Source of the DNA: Streptomyces sp. NBC_01431
Lineage (GTDB): Bacteria > Actinomycetota > Actinomycetes > Streptomycetales > Streptomycetaceae
DNA length: 64,000 bases
Direction: 5' to 3'
Assembly (NCBI RefSeq): GCF_036231355.1
Contig: NZ_CP109496.1
Span: forward strand, 2,666,001 to 2,730,000
Positions within the stretch are counted from its first letter, which is position 1. Each line of letters begins with the position of its first letter. Position numbers and translations under genes: made by a program. The notes under the pieces were generated by a model. The model was not told the DNA's origin. It saw only the letters and a list, made by a program, of their open reading frames with translations, and did not search any database. Below are positions 34,922-43,318 of this stretch, piece by piece.

Positions 34922-36058
34922 ATGATCGAGGCAGTCGGCCTGACCAAGCGCTACGGCGCCAAGACGGCCGTGCACAACCTTTCCTTCCAGGTGCGGCCTG
35001 GCGCCGTCACCGGCTTTCTGGGGCCCAACGGCTCCGGCAAGTCGACGACGATGCGCATGATCCTCGGCCTGGACCAGCCGACCGCCGGCCACGTCACGAT
35101 CGGCGGCCACCCCTTCCGCAGCCTGCCGAACGCGCCGCGCCAGGTCGGCGCGCTGCTCGACGCCAAGGCCGTGCACGGCGGCCGCAGCGCCCGCAACCAC
35201 CTGCTCTCGCTCGCCCAGCTCTCCGGCATCCCGGCCCGCCGGGTGGACGAGGTGCTCGGCGTGGTCGGTCTCCAGGAGGTCGCCGGGCGCCGTTCCAACG
35301 GGTTCTCGCTCGGCATGGGCCAGCGCCTGGGCATCGCCGCCGCGCTGCTCGGCGACCCCCAGGTGCTGCTCTTCGACGAGCCGGTCAACGGCCTGGACCC
35401 CGAGGGCATCCTGTGGGTCCGCAATCTGATGAAGCAGCTCGCCGCCGAGGGCCGGACCGTCTTCGTGTCCTCGCACCTGATGAGCGAGATGGCGCTGACC
35501 GCCGACCACCTCATCGTGATCGGCCGCGGCCAGCTGCTCGCGGACATGCGGATCACCGACTTCATCTCGCACAACTCCGCGGACTTCGCGCGGGTGCGGA
35601 CCCCGCAGACGGATCCCGCCCAGCGCGAGAAGCTGACGGCCGCGCTCACCGAGGCGGGCGGCCAGGTGCTGCCCGAGCCGGACGGCGCGTTGCGCGTCAC
35701 GGGCCTCGCGCTGCCCCGCATCAGCGACGTGGCGCACGCCGCGGACGTACGGCTGTGGGAGCTGTCCCCGCACCAGGCCTCGCTGGAGGAGGCGTACATG
35801 CGGATGACGCAGGGCGCGGTGGACTACCGTTCGACGGCCGACGAGAAGGCGGGCCTGATGCCGCCCGTCGCGCCCGGGTACGCGCCGCCGCCGGTGATCC
35901 CGGAGGTGCCGCAGCAAGGCTGGTACGCGCCGCCGCCGCCCGGCCAGAACCCGTACGCGGCCGCGCCGCAGCCGGCCGCCGCTCCCCCGGCTCCGCAGGC
36001 GCCTGTGCAGGCCCCGGCCGCTCCCGCCGCCCCGACCAAGCCCGAGGACGCCCGATGA
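34922..36058 (+). CDS. ABC transporter ATP-binding protein (tandem unit 2)
   Basis: This 378-residue ATPase is a close relative of the one at 32975-33970: Walker A GPNGSGKST, SLGMGQRLG, Walker B LLFDEPVNGLDP and SSHLMSE are at the same positions. The C-terminal tail is longer and rich in Pro, Ala and Tyr (PPPPGQNPY). GGAG lies just before the ATG. The stop overlaps the permease start by 4 bp (ATGA). It looks like a duplicated copy of unit 1 that has since diverged. Confidence 0.9.
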   Translation: MIEAVGLTKRYGAKTAVHNLSFQVRPGAVTGFLGPNGSGKSTTMRMILGLDQPTAGHVTIGGHPFRSLPNAPRQVGALLDAKAVHGGRSARNHLLSLAQLSGIPARRVDEVLGVVGLQEVAGRRSNGFSLGMGQRLGIAAALLGDPQVLLFDEPVNGLDPEGILWVRNLMKQLAAEGRTVFVSSHLMSEMALTADHLIVIGRGQLLADMRITDFISHNSADFARVRTPQTDPAQREKLTAALTEAGGQVLPEPDGALRVTGLALPRISDVAHAADVRLWELSPHQASLEEAYMRMTQGAVDYRSTADEKAGLMPPVAPGYAPPPVIPEVPQQGWYAPPPPGQNPYAAAPQPAAAPPAPQAPVQAPAAPAAPTKPEDAR

Positions 36059-36903
36059 CCACCCCCTACCAGCAGCCGCAGCCGTACCAGCAGGCGCCGG
36101 GCGCGTCCCTCGGTTACACCTCGCCGATCGCCGTTCGGCGCGCCACCTTCGGTGATGCGCTCGCCTCCGAGTGGACCAAAATCCGGTCGGTTCGTTCCAC
36201 TATGTGGACGCTGGGCGTGCTTGTGGTGCTGATCGTCGGCCTCGGGCTGCTCGCCGCCTACGTCGCGGAGGCCAACAACGCGCACATGGGAGACAGCACG
36301 GTCCTCGTGCTCGGCTTCTACGGAGTGCTGCTCGGCCTGATCTGCGTGATCACGCTCGGCGTGCTGACCATCGCGTCCGAGTACGGCACCGGCATGATCC
36401 GTACGACCCTGACGGCCTGCCCGAGCCGCGGGCGGATCCTCGCCGCCAAGTCGGTGGTCTTCTTCCTGCTCGCGTTCGTCATCGTGACCATCACGACGGC
36501 CCTGGTCGCGGTGGTGCAGAACGCCGTGGTGACCGACGCCGCGCGGCCGACGGGCGGCGAGTGGCTGCGGGCCACCGTCGGGGTCGGCCTCTACGTCGCG
36601 ATGATCGGGCTGCTCGCGCTGGCGGTGGGCGCGCTGATCCGGCACTCCGCGGGCTCGATCACGATCATGATCGGCGTGGTGCTGCTGCCGCTGGTGCTCG
36701 CCCTGTTCATGTTCTCCGACGCGCTGAGCGGCGTACGGCAGTTCCTCATGGAGTACTCGATCCCCAGTCAGCTGAGTGCCTTCTACGGGGTCTCGGTGTC
36801 GAATTCCGGGCCGAGCGGCTGGGAGCCGCTGTGGATCATCACCGGGATCACCGCGCTCGCGCTGGGCGGCGCGTTCCTCTCGCTCAACTCGCGGGACGTG
36901 TAA
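36055..36903 (+). CDS. ABC-2 type permease (tandem unit 2)
   Basis: This 282-residue membrane protein has a Pro/Gln/Tyr-rich cytosolic N-terminus (PYQQPQPYQQ) of about 35 residues, followed by SEWTKIRSVRSTMWTL and six membrane helices as in the unit 1 permease. It is coupled to its ATPase by a 4-bp overlap. The Gln/Pro-rich N-terminus, absent in unit 1, matches the Pro-rich tail of its own ATPase in composition. The substrate is unknown. Confidence 0.88.
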   Translation: MTTPYQQPQPYQQAPGASLGYTSPIAVRRATFGDALASEWTKIRSVRSTMWTLGVLVVLIVGLGLLAAYVAEANNAHMGDSTVLVLGFYGVLLGLICVITLGVLTIASEYGTGMIRTTLTACPSRGRILAAKSVVFFLLAFVIVTITTALVAVVQNAVVTDAARPTGGEWLRATVGVGLYVAMIGLLALAVGALIRHSAGSITIMIGVVLLPLVLALFMFSDALSGVRQFLMEYSIPSQLSAFYGVSVSNSGPSGWEPLWIITGITALALGGAFLSLNSRDV

Positions 36904-36909
36904 GGGAGT

Positions 36910-37242
36910 TCAGTACTTCGGCGCGTTCCTGGACCGCTGCACCCGCGTGGTGCGGCGGTCCTTCGCGTTCCAGCAGGCCTTGTGCCAGTGGCGGCGCTCG
37001 TCGACGCCCGCGTACTCGGGCCAGGCGACCAGGTGCGGGGCCCCGGACGGGATCTCCTGATCGCAGCCGGGGCACCGGTACCGCTTGCCGGCGGCACTGG
37101 CCCCCGCCACATGCCGGACCGACCACTGCTCGCCCTGCCACGTCTCGGTGCCCTGGAGACCGAAGCGGTCGCCCTCCGGCCGGCTCTCGGACGACGTGGT
37201 CGGCTTCTCGCCGCCCTTGGGGCGGTTGCGGCGCGGGGACAC
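36910..37242 (-). CDS. Small zinc-motif protein (often labelled ATP/GTP-binding)
   Basis: This 110-residue basic protein has a probable zinc site formed by YRCPGCDQ (about 55-62) and HWHKACW (about 85-91). The N-terminus is basic and disordered (SPRRNRPKGGEK). GTG 37242 was chosen because GAGGTG lies 6 nt upstream. It converges on the ABC permease gene with only 6 bp between the stops. No P-loop is visible, so the usual 'ATP/GTP-binding' label is not supported here. The role is unknown. Confidence 0.75.
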   Translation of the reverse strand: MSPRRNRPKGGEKPTTSSESRPEGDRFGLQGTETWQGEQWSVRHVAGASAAGKRYRCPGCDQEIPSGAPHLVAWPEYAGVDERRHWHKACWNAKDRRTTRVQRSRNAPKY

Positions 37243-37394
37243 GTGAACACCTCACGGGGCGGGTCGGACGTTTCTCCCAGCCTAGGGCCACGCCGCCCGG
37301 GTACCCGCCCTGGGGAGGAAGTCGCAGAGTCACTCGTTCGAGGGGCTCTAAGCGGACAATCGCAAGAAGTCGGCGTGGGGCCGTGCCTTTGGCA

Positions 37395-37420
37395 CTTGTC
37401 AGACGTTAATGCCAGACAAG
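37395..37420. promoter_or_regulatory. Inverted repeat upstream of the LLM oxidoreductase gene
   Basis: CTTGTC and GACAAG form 6-bp arms 14 bp apart, lying 40-65 bp before the ATG. Possible regulator site; arms are short. Confidence 0.3.
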
Positions 37421-37458
37421 AGGGGGAGACCGCGTCGGCCGCAAGGAGGCAGAAGGCG

Positions 37459-38496
37459 ATGCGCGTGGGAGCTTTTGTACTGGCAGCACAGTTCCCGGGC
37501 CAGGGGCCGGGAGAGACACTTCACCGGGCCGTCCGGTCCGCCGAGGTCGCCGAGGAATCGGGTCTCGACTCGGTGTGGCTGGCCGAACACCACTTCGTAC
37601 CGTACGGGGTGTGCCCCTCGGCGGTGACGCTTGCCGCGCTGCTCCTCGGGCGCACCCGGCGGATCAGGGTCGGCACCGCGGTCAGCGTGCTGCCGACCGC
37701 GCACCCGGTGGCGCTCGGCGAACAGGCGGCGCTGCTGCACCTCACCTCCGGCGGGCGGTTCTCGCTGGGCGTCGGGCGCGGTGGCCCCTGGGTCGACCTG
37801 GAGGTCTTCGGCTCCGGCCTGAGGGCGTACGAGGAGGGCTTCCCGGAGTCGCTCGACCTGCTGCTCCGCTGGCTGCGCGAACCCCGTGTCTCCGGTCTGG
37901 GGGAACGGTTCACCTTCCGGGAGGTACCGGTCGTGCCGCGGCCCGACGAGATCCTGGACGGCGGAGCGGACAACGCGAGTCCCGAGGTGATCGTGGCGTG
38001 CACCTCGCCGAAGAGCGTGAAACTGGCCGCCGCGCGCGGCCTGCCGATGCTGCTCGGGATGCACTGCGGCGACGAGGAGAAGGCCGAGATGGTCGCCCTG
38101 TGGCGCGGGGAGGCACGCGCGGCGGGTCACGCTCCGGAGGTGGTGGCGGGGGCGGGCCATGTGTCGGCGGGGGTCGCCCAGATCGCGGACCGCCGCATCG
38201 AGGCCGCCGAGACGCTGCTGAAGTCGATGCCGGGCTGGCTGAAGCAGGGGCTTGAGGCCCATGTGACGGTCGACGGCCGGCACCGCGCGATGCGCGACCC
38301 GGTGACGTACACCGAACTGCTCTGCCGCCTGCATCCGGTCGGCACCGTCCGCACGGCCGCGGACCGCCTCGCCGCCACCTCCGAGCGCACGGGCATCACC
38401 CGCTTCGCCCTGCTCGTCGAGGGCTCGGGCGATCTGGCGGCCACGGAGGAGAATGTCCGGAGGCTGGGGGCGGAGGTGCTGCCGCTGCTCGGCTAG
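37459..38496 (+). CDS. LLM-class flavin-dependent oxidoreductase (luciferase-like)
   Basis: This 345-residue protein matches the bacterial luciferase-like monooxygenase barrel: WLAEHHFVPYG (about 40-50), LGRTRRIRVGTAV and SGGRFSLGVGRGG are typical flavin/F420-binding stretches. The substrate is unknown. AAGGAGG lies 9 nt upstream of ATG 37459, which defines the start. Cytosolic, single-gene unit; the palindrome at 37395-37420 may regulate it. Confidence 0.9.
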   Translation: MRVGAFVLAAQFPGQGPGETLHRAVRSAEVAEESGLDSVWLAEHHFVPYGVCPSAVTLAALLLGRTRRIRVGTAVSVLPTAHPVALGEQAALLHLTSGGRFSLGVGRGGPWVDLEVFGSGLRAYEEGFPESLDLLLRWLREPRVSGLGERFTFREVPVVPRPDEILDGGADNASPEVIVACTSPKSVKLAAARGLPMLLGMHCGDEEKAEMVALWRGEARAAGHAPEVVAGAGHVSAGVAQIADRRIEAAETLLKSMPGWLKQGLEAHVTVDGRHRAMRDPVTYTELLCRLHPVGTVRTAADRLAATSERTGITRFALLVEGSGDLAATEENVRRLGAEVLPLLG

Positions 38497-38582
38497 CCGA
38501 GCGGATCCGGCGGGGGCCGCCCCAACTGGCCACCGCCCCGCGTCAGTTGCACCTCCCGCGACGCGGAGCGGCAGCGAAGACG

Positions 38583-38975
38583 TCAGCAGTCCCGAAGTTC
38601 CGGGGACTGATTGAGAAGCTGACCCCTGATCGAGGTGAAGCGGGCGAGCCGCTCATCGGAGGAGGGGTCCAGCGGGAACACCGCGACACGGTGGCAGTTC
38701 TGGAACGCCAGGCGGACACCGAAGTGCCGCTGGAGCGCACCGCGAATGGCGTCACTCGCGAGGGCACGCAGCAGTTGGCCGCGCGCCTGCTCGTCCGGCG
38801 GTGGCGTCTGGTTGTCGGCGAACTCTCCGCCGTCGACCTTCAGCTGGGCCACCAGGGAGCTGATCATCTCCCACGCGTAGGGCAGGGAGCTCCGGACGCA
38901 GTCGACGAAGGCGGCTTCGTCGACCTCGCCTCGCTCGGCCTGTTCGAGTAGGGCCGGTGAGACGTCGAGCGACAT
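38583..38975 (-). CDS. SCO5389 family protein
   Basis: This 130-residue, mostly helical soluble protein starts MSLDVSPALLEQAERG and contains FVDCVRSSLPYAWEMISSL. It matches the small actinobacterial SCO5389 family as I know it. ATG 38975 is supported by GAGGAGA 6 nt upstream; longer in-frame starts lack such a site. The two Cys are not in a recognised metal motif. Function is unknown. It is divergent from nucS. Confidence 0.8.
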   Translation of the reverse strand: MSLDVSPALLEQAERGEVDEAAFVDCVRSSLPYAWEMISSLVAQLKVDGGEFADNQTPPPDEQARGQLLRALASDAIRGALQRHFGVRLAFQNCHRVAVFPLDPSSDERLARFTSIRGQLLNQSPELRDC

Positions 38976-39203
38976 GGTTTCTCCTCTCGCGACCCCGGGG
39001 AGCGGGGCCTTACGGGCAGGGAAAGGGACGATGACGGCCGCTCCTTGCGACAACACAGCGTGCACGGCCGACAACCTCCCGCTTCCACGGTAGGCGCGAT
39101 GTCCGGCCCGTGGCAGCTACTTGGCGCATAACCGGCCAATAACGAACAGTGCACTACAGGGCGAATCGCGTTCGGCGGGGGGCTTCGAGTAGCGTTGCCC
39201 ACC

Positions 39204-39875
39204 ATGCGTCTCGTCATCGCCCGCTGCTCCGTCGACTATGCGGGCCGCCTCACCGCCCACCTCCCCTCCGCCCCCCGTCTGATCCTGGTGAAGGCGGACG
39301 GCAGCGTCTCCATTCATGCGGACGACCGGGCGTACAAGCCCCTCAACTGGATGTCTCCGCCCTGCACGCTGAAAGAGGGATCGGGGGACGACGCGGGCGT
39401 CTGGACCGTCATCAACAAAGCGGGCGAGAAGCTCATCATCACGATGGAGGAGATCCTCCACGACTCGTCGCACGAACTCGGCGTCGACCCCGGCCTGATC
39501 AAGGACGGCGTGGAAGCGCACCTCCAGGAGCTGCTCGCCGACCGCATCGACACCCTCGGCGAGGGTTACACCCTGATTCGCCGCGAGTACCCGACGGCGA
39601 TCGGTCCGGTGGACATCCTGTGCCGCGACGGTGACGGCAAGACCGTCGCGATCGAGATCAAGCGACGCGGTGAGATCGACGGCGTCGAGCAGCTGACCCG
39701 CTATCTGGAGCTGCTCAACCGCGACCCGCACCTCGCCCCGGTCCAGGGCGTCTTCGCGGCCCAGGAGATCAAGCCCCAGGCCCGCGTGCTCGCCACCGAC
39801 CGCGGCATCGGCTGCGTGGTGCTCGACTACAACGCCCTGCGCGGCATCGAGGACGACAAGCTCCGCCTGTTCTGA
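39204..39875 (+). CDS. nucS: Mismatch endonuclease NucS/EndoMS
   Basis: This 223-residue nuclease cuts both strands at mismatches and gives actinobacteria mismatch correction without MutS/MutL. The N-terminal DNA-binding and dimer domain is followed by a RecB-like nuclease domain with the catalytic set Asp137 (GPVDIL), Glu151 and Lys153 (IEIKRRG). The C-terminal DDKLRLF resembles a sliding-clamp interaction tail. ATG 39204 is preferred over a TTG at 39195 because TAGCGT (39190-39195) forms a -10 element 8 nt before it. A perfect terminator follows. Confidence 0.94.
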   Translation: MRLVIARCSVDYAGRLTAHLPSAPRLILVKADGSVSIHADDRAYKPLNWMSPPCTLKEGSGDDAGVWTVINKAGEKLIITMEEILHDSSHELGVDPGLIKDGVEAHLQELLADRIDTLGEGYTLIRREYPTAIGPVDILCRDGDGKTVAIEIKRRGEIDGVEQLTRYLELLNRDPHLAPVQGVFAAQEIKPQARVLATDRGIGCVVLDYNALRGIEDDKLRLF

Positions 39876-39900
39876 GTCCGTTCGACACTTCGGTACGTAC

Positions 39901-39936
39901 GAGAAGGGGCCCGCAGAGTGCTGCGGGCCCCTTCTC
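39901..39936. terminator. Stem-loop terminator after nucS
   Basis: A perfect 16-bp stem (39901-39916 with 39921-39936) with the loop AGTG lies 25 bp past the nucS stop, between convergent genes. Confidence 0.88.
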
Positions 39937-39953
39937 GTGTCTTGCGGGTCTTA

Positions 39954-40018
39954 CGTGGCGTACGCGTCTCGCGTGGCGTACGCGTCTCGCGTGGGGTACG
40001 CGTCTCGCGTGGCTTACG
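39954..40018. repeat. Tandem 18-bp repeat, about 3.6 copies
   Basis: The unit CGTGGCGTACGCGTCTCG occurs at 39954-39971 and 39972-39989 identically, at 39990-40007 with one change, and partly at 40008-40018. It sits between the nucS terminator and the stop of the membrane NTPase gene, outside both coding regions. Confidence 0.9.
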
Positions 40019-40040
40019 CGGGAGCGTCGGCGGCCGTCGG

Positions 40041-42593
40041 TTACGACGGCGTCGAGGCGCTGGTGGTGGGACCGGTGGACGTCCTCGTCGGCGGGGAGCT
40101 GGCCGGGGTGGTGGACGCCGGGGGTTTGGAGGGCGGCGGGCTCGGAGGCGGCGCCTTGGTGGAGGGCGGCGGACTGCTGCCTCCGGGACTCGGCGGCGAG
40201 GCGCTGACCGACGCCGAGGGGGAGGGCGACTTGCTCGGCGGCGGGGAGGAGCTCTTGGACGGCGACGGAGACGACTTCGTCGGCGGGGTGGACGGCTTGG
40301 TCGAGCCCGACTTGCCCGGCGTGGACGGGCTGGCCGGCCCCGTGGAGGGATGGCCACTCGGGCTGTCGCTGGTGCCCGGCGACGGCTGGCCGGACGTGCC
40401 GGGCCTGGGTGTGGTTCCCGGCTTGCTCGGGCCGGCGGAGCCGCCCTTGTGCCCGGGGCTCGCGGTGCTGCCCGGGTCGTTCGGGTCGGCGTTCAGGCCG
40501 CCGCCGCTGTCGCCCTCGTCGGCCGACTGCTGCTGCTTCACCTTGCCGCCCTGACCGTCGTCGTTGTTGTGGGACGTAGCGCCCAGCGTGACGACGGTGC
40601 CGAGCACCGCGGCGAGCAGTGCGCCGGCCCCGGCCGCGACGAGGTTGCGCCGGGTACCGCCGAGCAGCGAGCGCCGCGCCTTGGGCATGGCGCCGCCGAC
40701 CGGGGTCGCCCGCCGCGTGATCAACGTGGGGCCGGGATCCGGGAGTTGAGCCGTCACGGCAACTGCCGCAACCCCCGCGGGCGGCGACTGGGACTCCTCG
40801 TGGCGGGCCGCGGGCACCTCGTCCCCGGCGGGGGTGCGGCCGCCCGGCAGCAGCCCGCCGGAGCGATCCTCGACCAGGGCCAGGGCCCGGCGTCCGGCGA
40901 CCGTGCCGCGCTTGTCGGCGAGCGCGCCGCGCAGCGCGATGGACGCCTCCAGCTCGGCGCGAGCCCGGTCCAGGCTGCCGCCGCACAGTGCGAGCACGCC
41001 CAACTCGTGGTGGAAGTACGCCTCTTCGGCGACCTCGCCGGTCAGCCGGGCCGCCTCGGAGCCGATCCGCAGCGCCCGCTCCCAGGCCGTCCAGTGCAGT
41101 CCGGCCGCGAAGGCGGGTGCCGACCTGCGGGCCAGCTTGACCACGGTCGCCGGGTGCTCGGACGCGGCGCCGGGAACGAGCGCGCTCATCGCGGCGAGCA
41201 CCGCGTCCGCCTCGGCGGCGGCCCGCTCGGGGGCGACCGAGGGGTGCCCGGTCCACCAGGCGTAGTGCTGGGCGGCGGTGTACGCCCGCTCGACGGTGTC
41301 GGCGGTGTATCCGGCGCCCTCCAGCTGGGTGAGGACGCCCGCGGCCAGCCGGTATCGGGCACCGACCGGGGACAGGAGCCCGCTGTCGAGGAGTTCACCG
41401 AGGGCGGCGTCAGCGTGGGTGTCGCCGACCAGGGCGGGCAGGTGGGCCTGGTTCGGCACCTCGCCGCCGAGCGCCACGGCGAACCGCAGCGTGGCACGGG
41501 CGGCCTCGCTCAGCCGGGAGGCGAGCAGTGCGGCCGGGGCCGCGCCCTCGCCGAGCGTGGGCAGCGGTATCTCCCGTCCCTCGCCCGAGAACACCGAGGC
41601 CTCGGCGGCCCCTTCCAGCGGAAAGCCGTACGCGTCAAGGGAGTTGGGCTCGCCGCGCAGCTGGTCGCGCTGGCGCAGCAGCGCCCCGGCCTGGACGAAG
41701 CGCAGCGGCAGGCCCTCGGACTCGAACCAGAGGTCGCCCGCCCAGTTGGCCTCCTCGTCGGTCAGCGCCCGGTCGACCGCCAGCTCCAGGAGTTCGAGCG
41801 AGGCGCTGCGTCCGAGGCCGGACAGGAAGACCTCTTCGACGTGCGATTCGGAGTGCGGGGCCTGCACGTCGGGGGTGGTGGCGAGGAGGTAGGCGCACTC
41901 GGGGGTGGCCCTGAGGAGCTCTTCGAGGGTGGCCCCGCCGAATTCGAGGTCGTCCAGAACGACGATGGCGCCGATCTGGCGGACCCGTTCGTGCAGCGTG
42001 GTCCGGTCGAGCCGGTGCAGGGAGGTGCGGAACACCGTGGCGTAGAGCTCGTGCAGGAGCTCGGACGGGCTGCGCCGGTGGCCACACAGGCGTACGACCC
42101 CATCGGGGGCGAGCTCCGCGCAGTCCGCGGCGACGGCGTCGAGCAGGGCGCTGCGTCCGGAGCCCGCGGGTCCGGTGAGCCGCACGGAGCGGCCGCGGCC
42201 CAGGAGTCGGACGAGCCGGGCGCGTTCGTCGCGCCGCTCGAGCAGCGCGGGCGCGGTGGCCAGGTGACCGGCCGGGAGCGGCGGCCGGCCGGCGCGCTCG
42301 GTCTCGGCGCGCTCGGCGGCGGTGAGCCGCGCGGGCCGACCCGGTATGTCGCCCGGCGGGCAGTTCTCGATCTCGCTGCCGTCCACCGGATTGACGGTCA
42401 GCAGGAAGTCGCCGGAGACGAGCTGGACGGTGCGGGCCAGTGCGGCCGAGCGCCCGGGGAACTCGGCTGTGGCGGGTTCTCTGTCGCGCGGCGGACGCTG
42501 CGGCCCGGCACCCGGTTCCGCGTGTGCGCCCGCACTGCCGACGGTGTCGTCGGCATGGCTGAACTCTTCCGGTCCCCGGTTCATCGGGTCCAT
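40041..42593 (-). CDS. Membrane-anchored NTPase with Ser/Pro-rich extracellular tail
   Basis: This 850-residue protein has a disordered N-terminus, an AAA/STAND-like NTPase domain with Walker A GPAGSGRS (about 142-149) and Walker B IVVLDD (about 212), helical repeats to about residue 540, a basic segment before a single transmembrane helix (about 645-668, AAGAGALLAAVLGTVVTLGA), and a Ser/Pro/Thr/Lys-rich tail of about 180 residues predicted to lie outside the cell. ATG 42593 has GGGGGG about 7 nt upstream. It matches SCO5387 in position as I recall. A role in signalling to the cell wall is only a guess. Confidence 0.8.
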   Translation of the reverse strand: MDPMNRGPEEFSHADDTVGSAGAHAEPGAGPQRPPRDREPATAEFPGRSAALARTVQLVSGDFLLTVNPVDGSEIENCPPGDIPGRPARLTAAERAETERAGRPPLPAGHLATAPALLERRDERARLVRLLGRGRSVRLTGPAGSGRSALLDAVAADCAELAPDGVVRLCGHRRSPSELLHELYATVFRTSLHRLDRTTLHERVRQIGAIVVLDDLEFGGATLEELLRATPECAYLLATTPDVQAPHSESHVEEVFLSGLGRSASLELLELAVDRALTDEEANWAGDLWFESEGLPLRFVQAGALLRQRDQLRGEPNSLDAYGFPLEGAAEASVFSGEGREIPLPTLGEGAAPAALLASRLSEAARATLRFAVALGGEVPNQAHLPALVGDTHADAALGELLDSGLLSPVGARYRLAAGVLTQLEGAGYTADTVERAYTAAQHYAWWTGHPSVAPERAAAEADAVLAAMSALVPGAASEHPATVVKLARRSAPAFAAGLHWTAWERALRIGSEAARLTGEVAEEAYFHHELGVLALCGGSLDRARAELEASIALRGALADKRGTVAGRRALALVEDRSGGLLPGGRTPAGDEVPAARHEESQSPPAGVAAVAVTAQLPDPGPTLITRRATPVGGAMPKARRSLLGGTRRNLVAAGAGALLAAVLGTVVTLGATSHNNDDGQGGKVKQQQSADEGDSGGGLNADPNDPGSTASPGHKGGSAGPSKPGTTPRPGTSGQPSPGTSDSPSGHPSTGPASPSTPGKSGSTKPSTPPTKSSPSPSKSSSPPPSKSPSPSASVSASPPSPGGSSPPPSTKAPPPSPPPSKPPASTTPASSPPTRTSTGPTTSASTPS

Positions 42594-42847
42594 GGTGAAA
42601 GCCCCCCAGATGCGTGGTGCGTAAGGATTGGCCCCGCCCGGCCCTTACGCACTTCGCTCTTCGCTGTCGCTTCTGGTCCGGTGCCCGCCGTGTGGGTTCG
42701 TCGATCGGCGGGAAGCCGAACCCTAGACCTCCGCACAGTATCTACGAACAGGCGGGGTGCCGCCCCGCCCAAGACGTCACAGTCTCGTGAGAATTGGGCG
42801 CGGAGTCCGTTTCCTTCCCGCGCCGCCGCCCGCCGACACCCGCGGGG

Positions 42848-43171
42848 CTACACCCGCGGGAGCGCGTCCGCGACGATGCCGCCCTCGATCGCCAGGATCC
42901 GGTGCAGCCGCGTGGCGACCAGGAGGCGCTGCATCTGGGGCGGCACGCCGCGCAGCACCAGGCGTCGTCCGCACCGCCCGGCCCGGCGGTGGGCCCCCAT
43001 GATCACGCCGAGTCCGGTGGCGTCCCACGAGTCCAGTTCGGTGAGGTCGAGGACGAGGTCGCCGACCCCGTCATCGACCGCCGAGTGCAGGGCCGTACGG
43101 GCGTCCGCGGCGCTGCGGACGTCGAGGCGGCCCCCGACGACCAGCTCGACGTGGTCGCCCCTGATGTGCAT
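42848..43171 (-). CDS. STAS domain protein (anti-sigma factor antagonist type)
   Basis: This 107-residue single-domain STAS protein has the segment LDLTELDSWDATGLGVIMGA, which aligns with the phosphorylation loop of SpoIIAA/RsbV proteins. The residue normally Ser is Thr52. Such proteins release sigma factors from kinase-type anti-sigma factors; no anti-sigma gene is adjacent. GGGAG lies upstream of the ATG. It lies 254 bp upstream of the membrane NTPase gene, in the same direction. Confidence 0.87.
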   Translation of the reverse strand: MHIRGDHVELVVGGRLDVRSAADARTALHSAVDDGVGDLVLDLTELDSWDATGLGVIMGAHRRAGRCGRRLVLRGVPPQMQRLLVATRLHRILAIEGGIVADALPRV

Positions 43172-43318
43172 ATGCGCTCCCGGGAGTGCTTCTCGTTTCT
43201 GGCTTTACGACAACCGACTCATCAACTGACTGCCCCACGGCCACAGAAGTTGCCGCCCGTGAGCGAACCGATACCCAATTCACCCCTTGGGGTGAACGCC
43301 CGGAAAAGCGGGCGGCTT

